From positions 124,001 through 188,000 of the forward strand of contig JAVKOQ010000058.1 of assembly GCA_031835245.1 (NCBI GenBank): a stretch of 64,000 bases of DNA. The letters run 5' to 3'. Under the pieces are notes generated by a model. The model had not been told where the DNA came from. It did no database searches and worked only from the letters and a program-made list of their open reading frames with translations. Within the stretch, counting starts at the first letter, position 1. Each line of letters starts with the position of its first letter. A program made the translations under genes and the position numbers. The stretch is from Balamuthia mandrillaris. Taxonomy: Eukaryota > Discosea > Longamoebia > Balamuthiidae. Below, one piece after another: positions 36,157 through 46,183 of the stretch.

Positions 36157-37380
36157 AAGAGAGAATAGAATATCGTACGAGGAATGTACAACAAATCCCC
36201 AGGACCTACCTCCACCTGATTGAACATGTGTAAGCAACGACAAAGACAGAGCTAGGCTAGAAGAAGAAAAAAACACAACAAGAACATTGTACCTCATAGT
36301 CAGTAGTATTCAATAGATCCTCGTCCACAAGTTGGGAATGGTGATAACTGGGATGGATAGAAGGAAACAAGCCCAACTGCAATGCGTCTTTCGGTGGGTG
36401 AAGGGTCCACCTACTGTGCCCATAAAGCTGAACAACGAGATTGTAGGAACGATCGTAATGGCATTGAACCTTCACACCAGCATGGCCCATCCATACATTG
36501 GGCACCGAGAGTTGTTTGTCAAGAGTGAGGAGGTGGAGAGGTTCTACATCTAGCTGCAACGCTGGCTCAAAGTAATACAACGGCCCCGTGTAGAAGTGAT
36601 ACTCGTTAGTGCTTTTTTCCTTTTACAACACGTCTGCTGTTAACAAGAAAGATGGAGCAAAGAACAACAAAAGAACAGCAAGGAAGGAGAGAAGACGTAC
36701 ATGAAAAAGAAAGTCAGAAATGTTAATGCTGTCAGAGCGGTACATAAAGCCTTTCTCGACAACTAAAGGACGAAGCAATGCCGGCTCCATGAAGTCCGGC
36801 TTCATGATAGCCCCTATGAAGAGGGGATCGGAGCCATTTCTGGCATGCAACAACGTGAGCTCTTGTCCCTTGCTGTCCTTGCGTTGGGATAGGTAAGAGG
36901 GAGTCCAGTGGTGGCGAGCTTGCCACGTCTCCACGATTGTGTTCTTCAGCACAACTGGTATCCTTAAAAGATGCAGCTGTCGAATTGCTGGAAAGTGAGA
37001 AAAAGGAAGAGCAGAAGGACCTCGACAAGAACAAGAACAAGAACAGAAAAGAAAAACCCCCAAGGTAGGACTAGCCCAGTAAGGACGGTACCTCTTGAAT
37101 AAAGTCAGCATCAGGTTGCCAGGAAATGACGGGAAGAGCAGAAGGGGATTGTTTGGCCTGTCTTTGGAGTAAGAACTGCAATGAAGTTTCATCGGGAAGG
37201 GGTCCGCCTGTGCTGCAGCTGTGGTTACCAACAGCCAAGCGTTACAATGGGGAAGGGAGCACAGCGCACAGTTAGGAAGGTGCCTACTACCTGAGCACGC
37301 GTAAATACTGGCTGTGTAGGCTACCAGGCCGCCACAGTGATACTGCCAGCAGAGCAACAACCAGCGGGAGGAGGGAAAGC
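35502..37380 (-). CDS. JmjC / cupin_8 family protein, altered metal site; 5' end unresolved
   Basis: The family holds Fe(II)/2-oxoglutarate oxygenases (FIH, TYW5, JMJD5-like). Supported exons: 37380-37291, 37218 (or 37212)-37092, 36976-36701, 36619-36293, 36215-36179, 36058-35502, all with agreeing phases. An N-terminal hydrophobic helix (LLPLVVALLAVSLWRPG) suggests a signal anchor. Then LHLLRIPVVLKNTIVETWQA and RHHWTPSYLSQ (family start), YTGPLYYFEPAL, HYDRSYNLVVQLYGHSRWTL with the first His-x-Asp pair, GPGDLLYIPPYWFYSIEL, and TSIAVTVVSPSEEE. The third iron ligand, a His in PPYWFH in typical members, is Tyr here. The first exon probably lies beyond the long GTT intron: a strong donor (GTAAGC) ends a candidate exon at 38308, but no start codon fits its phase. 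Confidence 0.78.
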
Positions 37381-37414
37381 CTTCAACCACCACGAGGTTC
37401 AAATGGTGTTTCAC

Positions 37415-38247
<833 letters not shown>

Positions 38248-38804
38248 AGGTGGCAGGGGAGAATACTAACCGTAGCGGTGACCACCACCACTCCATTACT
38301 CGCTTACCGGCAGCTGCGTTCTTGTGCCGCAGCAGCAGAAATTATGGCCAACCAACCAACCAATCAACCTATTAGTCCGTTCGTGGCCCGACAGCAGGCT
38401 TGTGCTTCTGTGTTTGCTGCCAGTAGGCGTGCGTGCAGGCCGCTGCCTCCCCTCCGCCTTTGCCAACGACATGTCGTCGGAGAGATTGCCCCGTACGAAC
38501 GTAGAGCGAGCTTCCAAAGGAAGGCTCACGGGATGATTTTTTGCCTCCTCCTGTTCCTGAGCTGAGGGGGAGGAGGAGGTTCCACTGAAGTTACAGAGAA
38601 AAGAGAAAGAAAGAACAAAGGCAAACCACATGAAAAACTGCTTCCTTCACCGGTGGCCTCCTCAACACCACCCCAGTTCGTTTTTTTTTTTTGTTCCTAC
38701 TTTTGAAGGGTGGAGGGGGAAGAGGAAGACCACGACGACCAAGAAAGAGTGAATAAGCAGAAGACCACGAAGCATAGAGGAAAGAGCTCCCTTTAAGAAA
38801 AACA

Positions 38805-39851
38805 ATGTGGGCATTGGATAGTGGAGCATGGCGACGGAGAATGGCGGAGCTGCTGGATAGCCCCTTTGGTACTTGGCTGGGGGGTCCCTCCCCGCTCTCT
38901 CTTCGAGGGAGAAGAGAACGACCAGCCCCTGCCGCCACCGCAGAGCGAGCCAGGAAGAGAAGAAGGCACGCAGAGGAGGAGGGCAACAGGCAGGAAGGGG
39001 AAACGGCCAGCGAGGCAGAGGAAGAGGCAAAAGGCAAGGAGGTCTCTCCCTCGGCGCTTTGGTCAGGGAGCGGCTGGTGGTTACCCCACATGGACATCGT
39101 GGAGAAGGAAGAGGTGGTGAGACTGCTCGTCGAACTGCCAGGCATACGTAAGGAGGACATCAACCTGGAAATAGACCCCACCACCAACACCCTTCACATC
39201 TCTGGAGAGAAATGGATACCTGCCCTTGCCCCTTCCGCTTCTGCCGCTGGCAAGGAGAAAGAAGGAGCAGAGGAGGAAGAAGTGGAAGAGGCGGGAGAAT
39301 CGGTGACCCTACGCGAGAGAAGATTCGGCATGTTCAAGAGAAGCGTGAGCTTTCCCTTTGAGCTGGAGCACGCCGCTGTGGATGCTCGTTTGGAAGACGG
39401 TGTGCTGAGGATTGATGTACCCAAAAGGAGTAAAGACAAAGGAAAGGAACTAGAGAAGCACTTTTCCGTTCATGTTAGAGAAGCAGAGGAAGAACCAGTT
39501 CTTCCAACCGAGCGGAAGACCAGAGAAGAGTTGAAGGAGGAGGGCGAAGAGGAAGAGGAGGAAGAAGACGTAGAAAAGGAAGAACAGCCTTCACCAACGA
39601 AACTAGGAACACACGGAAGAAAGAGAAAGGCGGATACCACGACCATCGCAACTATCACAGAACCACCAAAGAAAAGCGAAAGGTTAGCCAAACGCAAAAC
39701 CGCCAAGAAACCTGAAAAAGAAGAAGAAGAAGAAACGGGTACGCAAAAACGAGGAAGAGGAAGAACGTCCCCACGCGGTACCACCAAGAAAGGGGCAGCA
39801 GCCAGCACAACAACAGGGCGGGGTGGCACAGCTAAATCAAAGAAAAAATGA
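38805..39851 (+). CDS. Small heat-shock protein (Hsp20/alpha-crystallin) with long tail
   Basis: ATP-independent holdase chaperone. Single exon, 348 aa. N-terminal ~90 residues are Arg/Glu/Ala-rich. The alpha-crystallin domain spans about 97-220: HMDIVEKEEVVRLLVELPGI, RKEDINLEIDPTTNTLHISG, an acidic insert (about 146-165), then RRFGMFKRSVSFPFELEHAA, VDARLEDGVLRIDVPKR. The A-x-x-x-G-V-L signature is present as ARLEDGVLRI. A ~125-residue tail of Glu/Lys/Thr-rich sequence with AT-hook-like RGRGR follows; normal sHSPs end within 20-30 residues of the domain. The tail suggests a nuclear or nucleic-acid-linked variant (inference). It converges on the RsuA gene with 67 bp between stops. Confidence 0.9.
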   Translation: MWALDSGAWRRRMAELLDSPFGTWLGGPSPLSLRGRRERPAPAATAERARKRRRHAEEEGNRQEGETASEAEEEAKGKEVSPSALWSGSGWWLPHMDIVEKEEVVRLLVELPGIRKEDINLEIDPTTNTLHISGEKWIPALAPSASAAGKEKEGAEEEEVEEAGESVTLRERRFGMFKRSVSFPFELEHAAVDARLEDGVLRIDVPKRSKDKGKELEKHFSVHVREAEEEPVLPTERKTREELKEEGEEEEEEEDVEKEEQPSPTKLGTHGRKRKADTTTIATITEPPKKSERLAKRKTAKKPEKEEEEETGTQKRGRGRTSPRGTTKKGAAASTTTGRGGTAKSKKK

Positions 39852-39918
39852 AGCAGCAGCCCATCTCTTCGTCAATAAAGTTGATCCTGTTATCACAAAA
39901 ATGACGCTTCCGTGCTCA

Positions 39919-41269
39919 CTAAGCCTGGCTCCTTTCTTTTAGGTGGTATGGCAGATCGTCCTTTTCGTTATTCGCTTTGTTCTTGTTATAGCGTGGTTTC
40001 CTCTCTAGTTCTTCATTGATCTCCTCTTCATCGTTTCTGTATGCGTGTTCATCATCTTCACTTCCATTACCTTCGTCTTCATCATCAAAGTCTGTGTCCT
40101 CATTGTCATCGTCATTGTTATACCGTTCTTCGCGCTCAGGAAGAGAAGGATAAGAAGCTTCCACCAATACTTTAAGTTCTTCCCTCTTGAGAGGCCGCCA
40201 CTTTCCTTCTGGTAAATCTCCTAGTTGTATGGGGCCAATAGATTCTCTCTTGATGGACAACGGAACGCCATTCCCAATTGCTGCCATCATTCTTCTAACT
40301 TGATGATATCTTCCTTCGTAAAGCGTAATCCTGTTACGTTGTTGGTTGTGCTTTCTTTAGAGAAAAAGAAATGAAGAAAGAGCAGAAGAGAACAAGAAAA
40401 TAACCTTGCCATCTTCTGCTCCTGATCCACCACCTCGAACTTGGCAGGCCTACAAGGATAGATTTCTCCTCGCAGCTTTAGAGTACCAGAAGCAAATAGC
40501 TCCGGTTCTTTGCCAGACAGTGGATTGCGGCTTTGTACCAGATACACTTTCGGCAGTTTCTGCTTTCCTCTGCGCGAAGGAGACGCTATCTGGTGTTGTA
40601 ATTGCCCTTTTGGAGAGGCCCAGCAAGTGAAGTCAATGAGTGCACAAGCAGGTTCAGATACAAAGAATATGAATGCGTTGAATTCAGAAAAGCTGGCGAA
40701 CCATACCATCTTGGGTTAGGAGCACAAGTCCCGTCACCCATTTGTCCAGCCGCCCACATATGGAGAGTAACGGCCGCCGTTTTATATAATCTTCCTGTGG
40801 TGCACCACAGAGAAAGGGTAAGCTCTCCGCGTGAAGAAACACGTTAAGATGGTGTGAGTGGTGGCCTTACCGGTAAAAAATCGTAGACGGTTCGGTGCTC
40901 TCCTTTCGCACGAGTGCAGACCACGCCTTTTGGTTTGTGGAACATCAGGTGAAGGCTGCGGATAGCGACACGTCAGTGAGCAACAATAAATAAAAGCAAA
41001 AAAAGGAACATAAAAGAACTAACGGCTCGTTGGAACGTATGGCCTCCCCATTGATGGTGACCTGAGAGGGCAAGGCTTTGGCGTGCAGCGACAACACGCG
41101 CTCTCCCTCCACCAAAACTTGGTTTTTCTTTATGAAAGACTGCCGGCGGGCAACGGTTAGCAGACAAAGACTAAAGGAGGAGGACACAAAAATGGACATA
41201 TACCAAAGCGCCACCGCGAGTGCAATAGCCAAGGTTGCTCAGCAGTCGGTCCACGCGTTGCGGCCTCAT
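39919..41269 (-). CDS. RsuA/RluB-family pseudouridine synthase
   Basis: Makes pseudouridine in rRNA; eukaryotic members usually serve organelle rRNA. Exons: 41269-41204, 41139-41024, 40955-40871, 40794-40707, 40606-40405, 40330-39919; 969 nt, 322 aa, all phases agree. S4 domain: RPQRVDRLLSNLGYCTRGGA and NQVLVEGERVLS. Core: HLMFHKPKGVVCTRAKGEHR, catalytic motif CGRLDKWVTGLVLLTQDG with Asp intact, QHQIASPSR, KVYLVQSRNP, LRGEIYPCRPAKFEVV, and RITLYEGRYHQVRRMMAAIG. The C-terminal ~75 residues are acidic low complexity. No obvious mitochondrial presequence: the start at MRPQRVDR leaves little room, though an upstream in-frame open stretch exists. Confidence 0.93.
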
Positions 41270-41351
41270 GTGCGTTGGGCGGCGGACTGGTCTTTCCCGT
41301 CGACGTTCTTTTTCCACTGCGACAGGTGTCTCTCTCCTCTCTTTCTGTCTG

Positions 41352-41410
<59 letters not shown>

Positions 41411-41505
41411 AGTATATTTTAGGCTTTGGGAGGGGTTTGACGTCAGCAGAATTGAAAAAGGATAGAAAGGGAAATTACAAAAAAAAACGGGAGGCAGGAG
41501 ATGAG

Positions 41506-42411
41506 ATGCAGCCAAGCCGGCGTGTGGCCATTGCAAGTACCACCAGCCATTTGGAACGCGCCAATGCAGGGTTCGCCCAAAGACGAGCGGCAGAGATTAA
41601 CCAAGGTGGAGAGCAGAACCCAAAGAAGAAGGAACAGAAACAGGGTGGGCCACAAGCAATAGTGGCTCTGGAGCGGCAGCTGGAGGAAGCAGAGAAGGCA
41701 TCCCGCTCACTGGCTCTGTCTTTGGAAGAGGAGCAAGCGCGCGCCAATAAGCTGCAAAAGGAGTGTGAGAAACTAGAGGCGGCACACAAAGCAGCAACTT
41801 CAATGCTGGAACTCACCAAGAGCCAATTAAACACGTGCGAGGCACTCAATCCATCCGGTGAGATCGGCGAGTGTCACGAGATCGTTAGTAAGATAGCTGC
41901 CTCTGGTTCCGAGGTAGAAAGGCAAAAATTCTTGACCTTGTACCAAGCGGTTTCCAAGGCAGATAAACTTCAGAGCGAGAAGAAGATGCTTGAGACTGAG
42001 AAGAAGTTGATCGAGAGCGAGAACCGGACACTAAAGTATGCTCTTGGTAAGGTGTATTGCCGCTGTCTCCTCGAGATGTTTTGTAACGACTTCATTAAGT
42101 TGCACGAGGAAAACAAGCATCCTGATTGCCTGTGGCCGCATGACGAGGAAATACGTCCCAACGGTCTGCCGTATGTCACCACTGCTGACCATATCGCAGC
42201 ACCATGCTTTAATCTCCAAACCATTGGGTTTTCAACTGAATTCAGCGGCCTGGCTGACTTGTGGAAAAAGTTGTCACGGATGGTCCACCACTTCAGTGGA
42301 GGAACAGTATTCATCCCTGCTGGCGCTCTGTTGGACACCGAGCAGAAGCTTGTGTGTCAATTGGCCAAGTATCTTAAACTGGACACAGAGATCATCCCAG
42401 AGACTCCATGA
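41506..42411 (+). CDS. Coiled-coil protein of unknown function
   Basis: Single exon, 301 aa from the ATG at 41506; the frame is open further up only through a CT microsatellite (about 41330-41406). Residues 45-185 are a long coiled coil (VALERQLEEAEKASRSLALS, LQKECEKLEAAHKAATSMLE, KKMLETEKKLIESENRTLKY). The last ~110 residues look globular with Cys and His (CRCLLEMFCNDFIKLHEENK, ADHIAAPCFNLQTIGFSTEF, LADLWKKLSRMVHHFSGGTV). No family recognised. It is the last host-like gene before the repeat island. Confidence 0.75.
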   Translation: MQPSRRVAIASTTSHLERANAGFAQRRAAEINQGGEQNPKKKEQKQGGPQAIVALERQLEEAEKASRSLALSLEEEQARANKLQKECEKLEAAHKAATSMLELTKSQLNTCEALNPSGEIGECHEIVSKIAASGSEVERQKFLTLYQAVSKADKLQSEKKMLETEKKLIESENRTLKYALGKVYCRCLLEMFCNDFIKLHEENKHPDCLWPHDEEIRPNGLPYVTTADHIAAPCFNLQTIGFSTEFSGLADLWKKLSRMVHHFSGGTVFIPAGALLDTEQKLVCQLAKYLKLDTEIIPETP

Positions 42412-42489
42412 ATCCGTGGCTAAGGAGTTGATTGGAATAGATTGTTTTGTTGTTTCTCTATTCCTATTCTGTTCTCATTTGCAATCATT

Positions 42490-42700
42490 TTAGTAGTAGT
42501 AGTAATAAGAAGTTTATTTGCTCTAAGAGCAACACCAATCTTAACAGGAAGTGTTCTCCTTTTTCTTCCTCAGCATTGCATGCTGGGCACTTCTGTCCTC
42601 TTCAGACTGCTGAATGGCTCCCCACTTTTTTCCAATGGGCAGTCCACTACGACAAATAGCATTCATCAATCATTCTTTCCTTGGGTTGGTAATCACTAAG
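42490..42700 (-). mobile_element. LINE 3' fragment, internally deleted
   Basis: On the minus strand this codes KCPACNAEEEKGEHFLLR, the C-terminal zinc-knuckle of a non-LTR retrotransposon ORF2, and then runs into the family's 3' end (GTTGCTCTTAGAGCAAAT, AAACTTCTTATTACTAC tail). About 450 bp present in sister copies are missing between these parts, and the frame is shifted upstream of the knuckle. It is a dead copy. Confidence 0.7.
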
Positions 42701-43639
42701 CTCCGTTGTTGTCCAACTAAACATTTTCCATTTGTCAGGAAGTTATGCCATAGTCATGCTGTTGTTCCTCTTTCTCCTTCAGCTGCAAACTCCACCTTGG
42801 CTACTCGAGTTCTCATCCTCTTGGCTTTCTTTTCAACATCACTTGTCCCTTCACTTCTCTCACCTTCTTTCTTCTCACCTTCCTCTTTCCTTGCTTGGCT
42901 TATCTCTTCAAGTACTACTATAGCTCAAAGTGGCCATCTTGCTTCTCAGCATGGCGAATTACTGCTTGCCTTTCCAACTCACAGTAGGCCTTGATGGTCA
43001 ACCAGCCCAATTCTGCTCTACAAACCCCCTAACTTGCAATACACTTGCTGTCTCATTTCACACAGCTTTGATCTTCTTCTACCTAAAAGTATTTCCCTTT
43101 TTTTTTTTTTAATGAAAATGAGTGAAAATGGGAAGAGTTATAAAAAATTCATTGTTTTTTGAGTTCCACACTGGTTTGCTCTCCCTTGAAAGGTCCAAAA
43201 CTACCCTCTCAGAGAGTGGCAAAAAGATATCCCAAGAGTCGCTTTCCATTATAGCTTGGTAGACCCTTCGGTCTTGAAAGAGGTGTTGGAACTCTTCTTC
43301 ATCATCATCATCTGTTTCCTTTCTCATCTCTCACTTTGCCCTTTCTGAAGTTTGACCTTCCTCTTGCTGTTGAATCACAAGCTCCTTCAAACAGCAAACA
43401 CAAGAAAGGGACAAAGGAAAAGAGAAAGAGAGAGGCAAAGGCAAAAGGAGAGAGAATAGATTACTACGAGTTAATACCTGGAGTGATTTTGGCTAATACC
43501 CATTACTCCTTCTTCATGCTTTTCCCACTTCTTCTAACAAAATGTGAAATAGATGTGTCAACAAAAAGCAAATATCAGGCCTCTGAACCACTTTATTCCA
43601 GTTCCATTTGTTTCACCTGTTGTGCCCAAAGGAATTGAA
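42701..43639. other. Island edge, no gene assigned
   Basis: AT-richer sequence with short frames on both strands. The minus frame 43327-43109 (MRKETDDDDEEEFQHLFQDR) and the plus frame 43336-43638 look protein-like in part (KHKKGTKEKRKREAK) but match nothing I know. Parts may belong to the flanking LINE fragments. Confidence 0.3.
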
Positions 43640-44110
43640 AGGATCCTTTAGCTGAATTTATATACAAGGACAATGGAGATGAAGAACAAGTCAGAAAACG
43701 AATTATAGAAGACTGTACAACAAAGCTCCTGTCAAGTGGAAAGAAATGCAACAGAGCTCAAGAGATGGAGCATTGTAAGCAAAGTTGTAAACAAGTCTGG
43801 AAATTATGGGCAGCAAGAGCAAGTTAGAAGTATGGAAGTTCTTCTGCATTTTATCAATCTTTGGAAGTAATGTAAAAGTAAGGAAATGATAAAAGAGGAA
43901 AAGGGGAAGGAAAGGATAGCTAGATGATACAAAGTTAGTCTGAAAGCTCATTCAACACCTTTCACTTGTAAACTAACATAACAATTGGGAAGGCATTGAG
44001 GATGAGGGAGTAAGAAAAGTAAAAGTACACTATGTATGTATAATGCTTACTTTTTTGTATAGGTTGGTGTTGCTCTCAGAGCAAATAAACTTCTTATTAC
44101 TACTATTCTC
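43640..44110 (+). mobile_element. LINE 3' end, plus orientation
   Basis: Closely similar to the reverse complement of 54277-54700. It codes the end of ORF2 (EEQVRKRIIEDCTTKLLSSG, KKCNRAQEMEHCKQSCKQVW) followed by a ~250-bp 3' UTR and a TTATTACTA tail at about 44090-44105. Upstream coding sequence is missing (5' truncation, usual for LINEs). Confidence 0.75.
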
Positions 44111-44745
44111 TTTGTAGTAGCTTTGGGAAAAACTACCAAAAACTGCCATTTTATGTAGTGGTTTTGCAGCTTTCTCAGTTTGACAACTTCGTTTGACCAA
44201 GTGTGCTAGTAGAGCAAAAAGTACTTAAGTCAGTCCTGCTCCAGATTCCTATAATCAACAATCATACACAGAGGTAGTCAGATCAGCTTCACAAGGGACC
44301 AGATTACTATAGTAAGGAATTCCCCTTCAACAGTAACTAACACAATACAAACAAAAAGGAGAATCTCCTTTTGCTGTTCACTTGGAATATATGGCAAAAA
44401 AAAATATTTTTCAGGTCTTAAAAAAAATATTTTTCTTAAAAATTAATTTTTAGTTAAAAAAATAATATTTTTCCGTTAACAAAAATAATAAAAAAAATGT
44501 TTTTTAATTTCAAAAATATTTTTTATGGTTTGAAAACATTTTTTAAGTTCTAAAAATTATTTTTTTATAAAGCATTATTAAAAGACATTTAATATAAAAA
44601 ATCTACTATTAAACATTAAACAAAATACAAAGATTTATGAATGCTGTTTTTCAAATCTATCTAATTCTGTATAAATTTGAGCTTTGTAAGCAAAAGATAA
44701 TTTGTGATCTGAGGTTAATGCTAAAGGACCCCAAATAAAAGATGC
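44111..44745. other. AT-rich block with repeat end, no gene
   Basis: 44396-44640 is extremely AT-rich, made of AAAAATATTTTT-like motifs. Similar blocks lie at 48990-49150, 54820-55035 and 59990-60100. No coding potential. Confidence 0.6.
44338..44400 (+). repeat. Repeat end A, palindromic core AAAAGGAGAATCTCCTTTT
   Basis: AACACAATACAAAC, the 19-bp core and then CACTTGGAATATATGGC run from 44338 to 44395 into the AT-rich block. An inverted copy of the whole ~60-bp stretch is at 55020-55090 and a direct copy of its first ~35 bp at 46133-46167. Confidence 0.75.
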
Positions 44746-46140
44746 TTAATGTATGTTTTGTGTTTCCTTTTGTAAAAAATAATGTTGACCTCGTTTTGTA
44801 TACCATGATACAGTAGCTTTACGAGGTGTTGTGGAATGAACAAATGCAAGCCAAAAGTCCTCTGAAGAACCATCTTTTGGACAAATAGCATAAATGTGAT
44901 TGGCTAAAATATGGAAAGGTATGCAAGTAGCACAACCAGATGTTGTGACTTGAGATGAAAATTCGATTGAAGAGGAGGAAGCAGCTGAAGTCAAAGAAGT
45001 GGATGCAGAGAATGAAGGAGTATGTTGTCGATTTAAAGTAGTCATAGGTTGAAACAAAGTAAAACAAGGATTATCCAAAGGGAATGAAGGGTGTTGTAAA
45101 TTATAAATCAATGCTTATTCATGAAGTTTGGAAGAAAGCAAGATAGTGGAAAAAGTAGATTGAGTACCTCGAATGCATTCTTCTTCTACACAAGATTTGG
45201 GTATCAAATGAGGAATATGAGTGGAATATAACAATAGATTTGGAAATCCTTTTACCAATGAAATGGGTTTGCTCCAAGGAGCATAAATGTTGGATTTCAC
45301 TTGTAAAATGGGCCATGTTGGACGGCAGGTCATTGTAGGAGTGGGATAAATAAATTTGAAAAATAGAGGTTGGGAATGACCTTCAAGATTTACCATGAAA
45401 GGATGCAACCAACCTTTGAAATCCCAGACCCATTCCAAAGGATGTAATTCTGGATGAGTTTCATCTGTTAAATAAGAAGAGTTAATGAATGTAAAGAATT
45501 GCTCCAAGGTTTCAATATCAAATTTGAGTAATGCTTTATGAAAGGTGGAAAACATTTGATCCACATCTTCATGAGTATGTCCAGGTGGCAAAAAGAACAG
45601 TTTGATCTTGGAAAACATCTTGAGATGCACCAACCAACATAAAAAGGCCAATAAATACTTGTTTTTGTTTTCTTTGTAGCAGTTGTCAGCTTGAAGGTAG
45701 AAGGTTTAGTTGGGATGGGCTCGAAAGGGTTGTTGTAATGTTTGCATAAGAAAGTAAAATAAATGACTGATTACTAAATTGGCATTTCATGACCACTGAT
45801 CAAAATGATAACACAGATAACAATGATGATGCCCATGATCTATTAGTCCGAAACAAGAGACACCGATAAACTTTTTGATGGTCCAGCCTTTTGGGGGAGT
45901 ATGATGATGGGGAAGAGGAATGGCCTCTGTATAATCCATAATGATGGAAATGTATTTGAAAGGAGAGGCTTTGGCTTTAGCATGATGCTTGTAATACTTC
46001 TCTTTGTGTAAACAAACAAAGTGCAAATGATCACTTCGTTCCTTTTGTAAGCCTTGCAATGCCTCCACACTCTTGCATTGTTTAAAACGAACTAGAAGCT
46101 GAGCACATTGATTACATTTTCCTAATCTGGTTTAACACAG
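44746..46140 (-). pseudogene. DUF7869-type ORF cluster, element-associated, apparently broken
   Basis: Minus-strand pieces read the conserved order of DUF7869-like proteins: KCNQCAQLLVRFKQCK, then PFKYISIIMDYTEAIPLPHH, FIGVSCFGLIDHG, DNCYKENKNKYLLAF, and FLPPGHTHEDVDQMFSTFHK. The frames are split over three or more ORFs; some gaps could be introns, but at least one interruption looks like damage. Such proteins are frequent in eukaryotic repeats and their function is not known to me. Base composition is AT-rich like the island. It sits between two direct copies of the 35-bp palindromic repeat (44338 and 46133), so it may be the cargo of a DNA element. Confidence 0.6.
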
Positions 46141-46167
46141 TACAAACAAAAAGGAGAATCTCCTTTT
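46133..46167 (+). repeat. Repeat end B, direct copy of repeat end A
   Basis: AACACAGTACAAACAAAAAG followed by GAGAATCTCCTTTTG; it ends where the homology with 44338 stops and lies 17 bp before the LTR element. Confidence 0.75.
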
Positions 46168-46183
46168 GGAAATTTGAAAGGGT

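Noticed and set aside
38591-39190. 199-codon minus-strand frame opposite the small heat-shock protein
   Set aside because: Shadow of a coding strand that shows clear alpha-crystallin motifs.
43336-43638. 100-codon plus frame with Lys-rich segment
   Set aside because: No family likeness and it adjoins LINE remnants; kept only as unassigned sequence.
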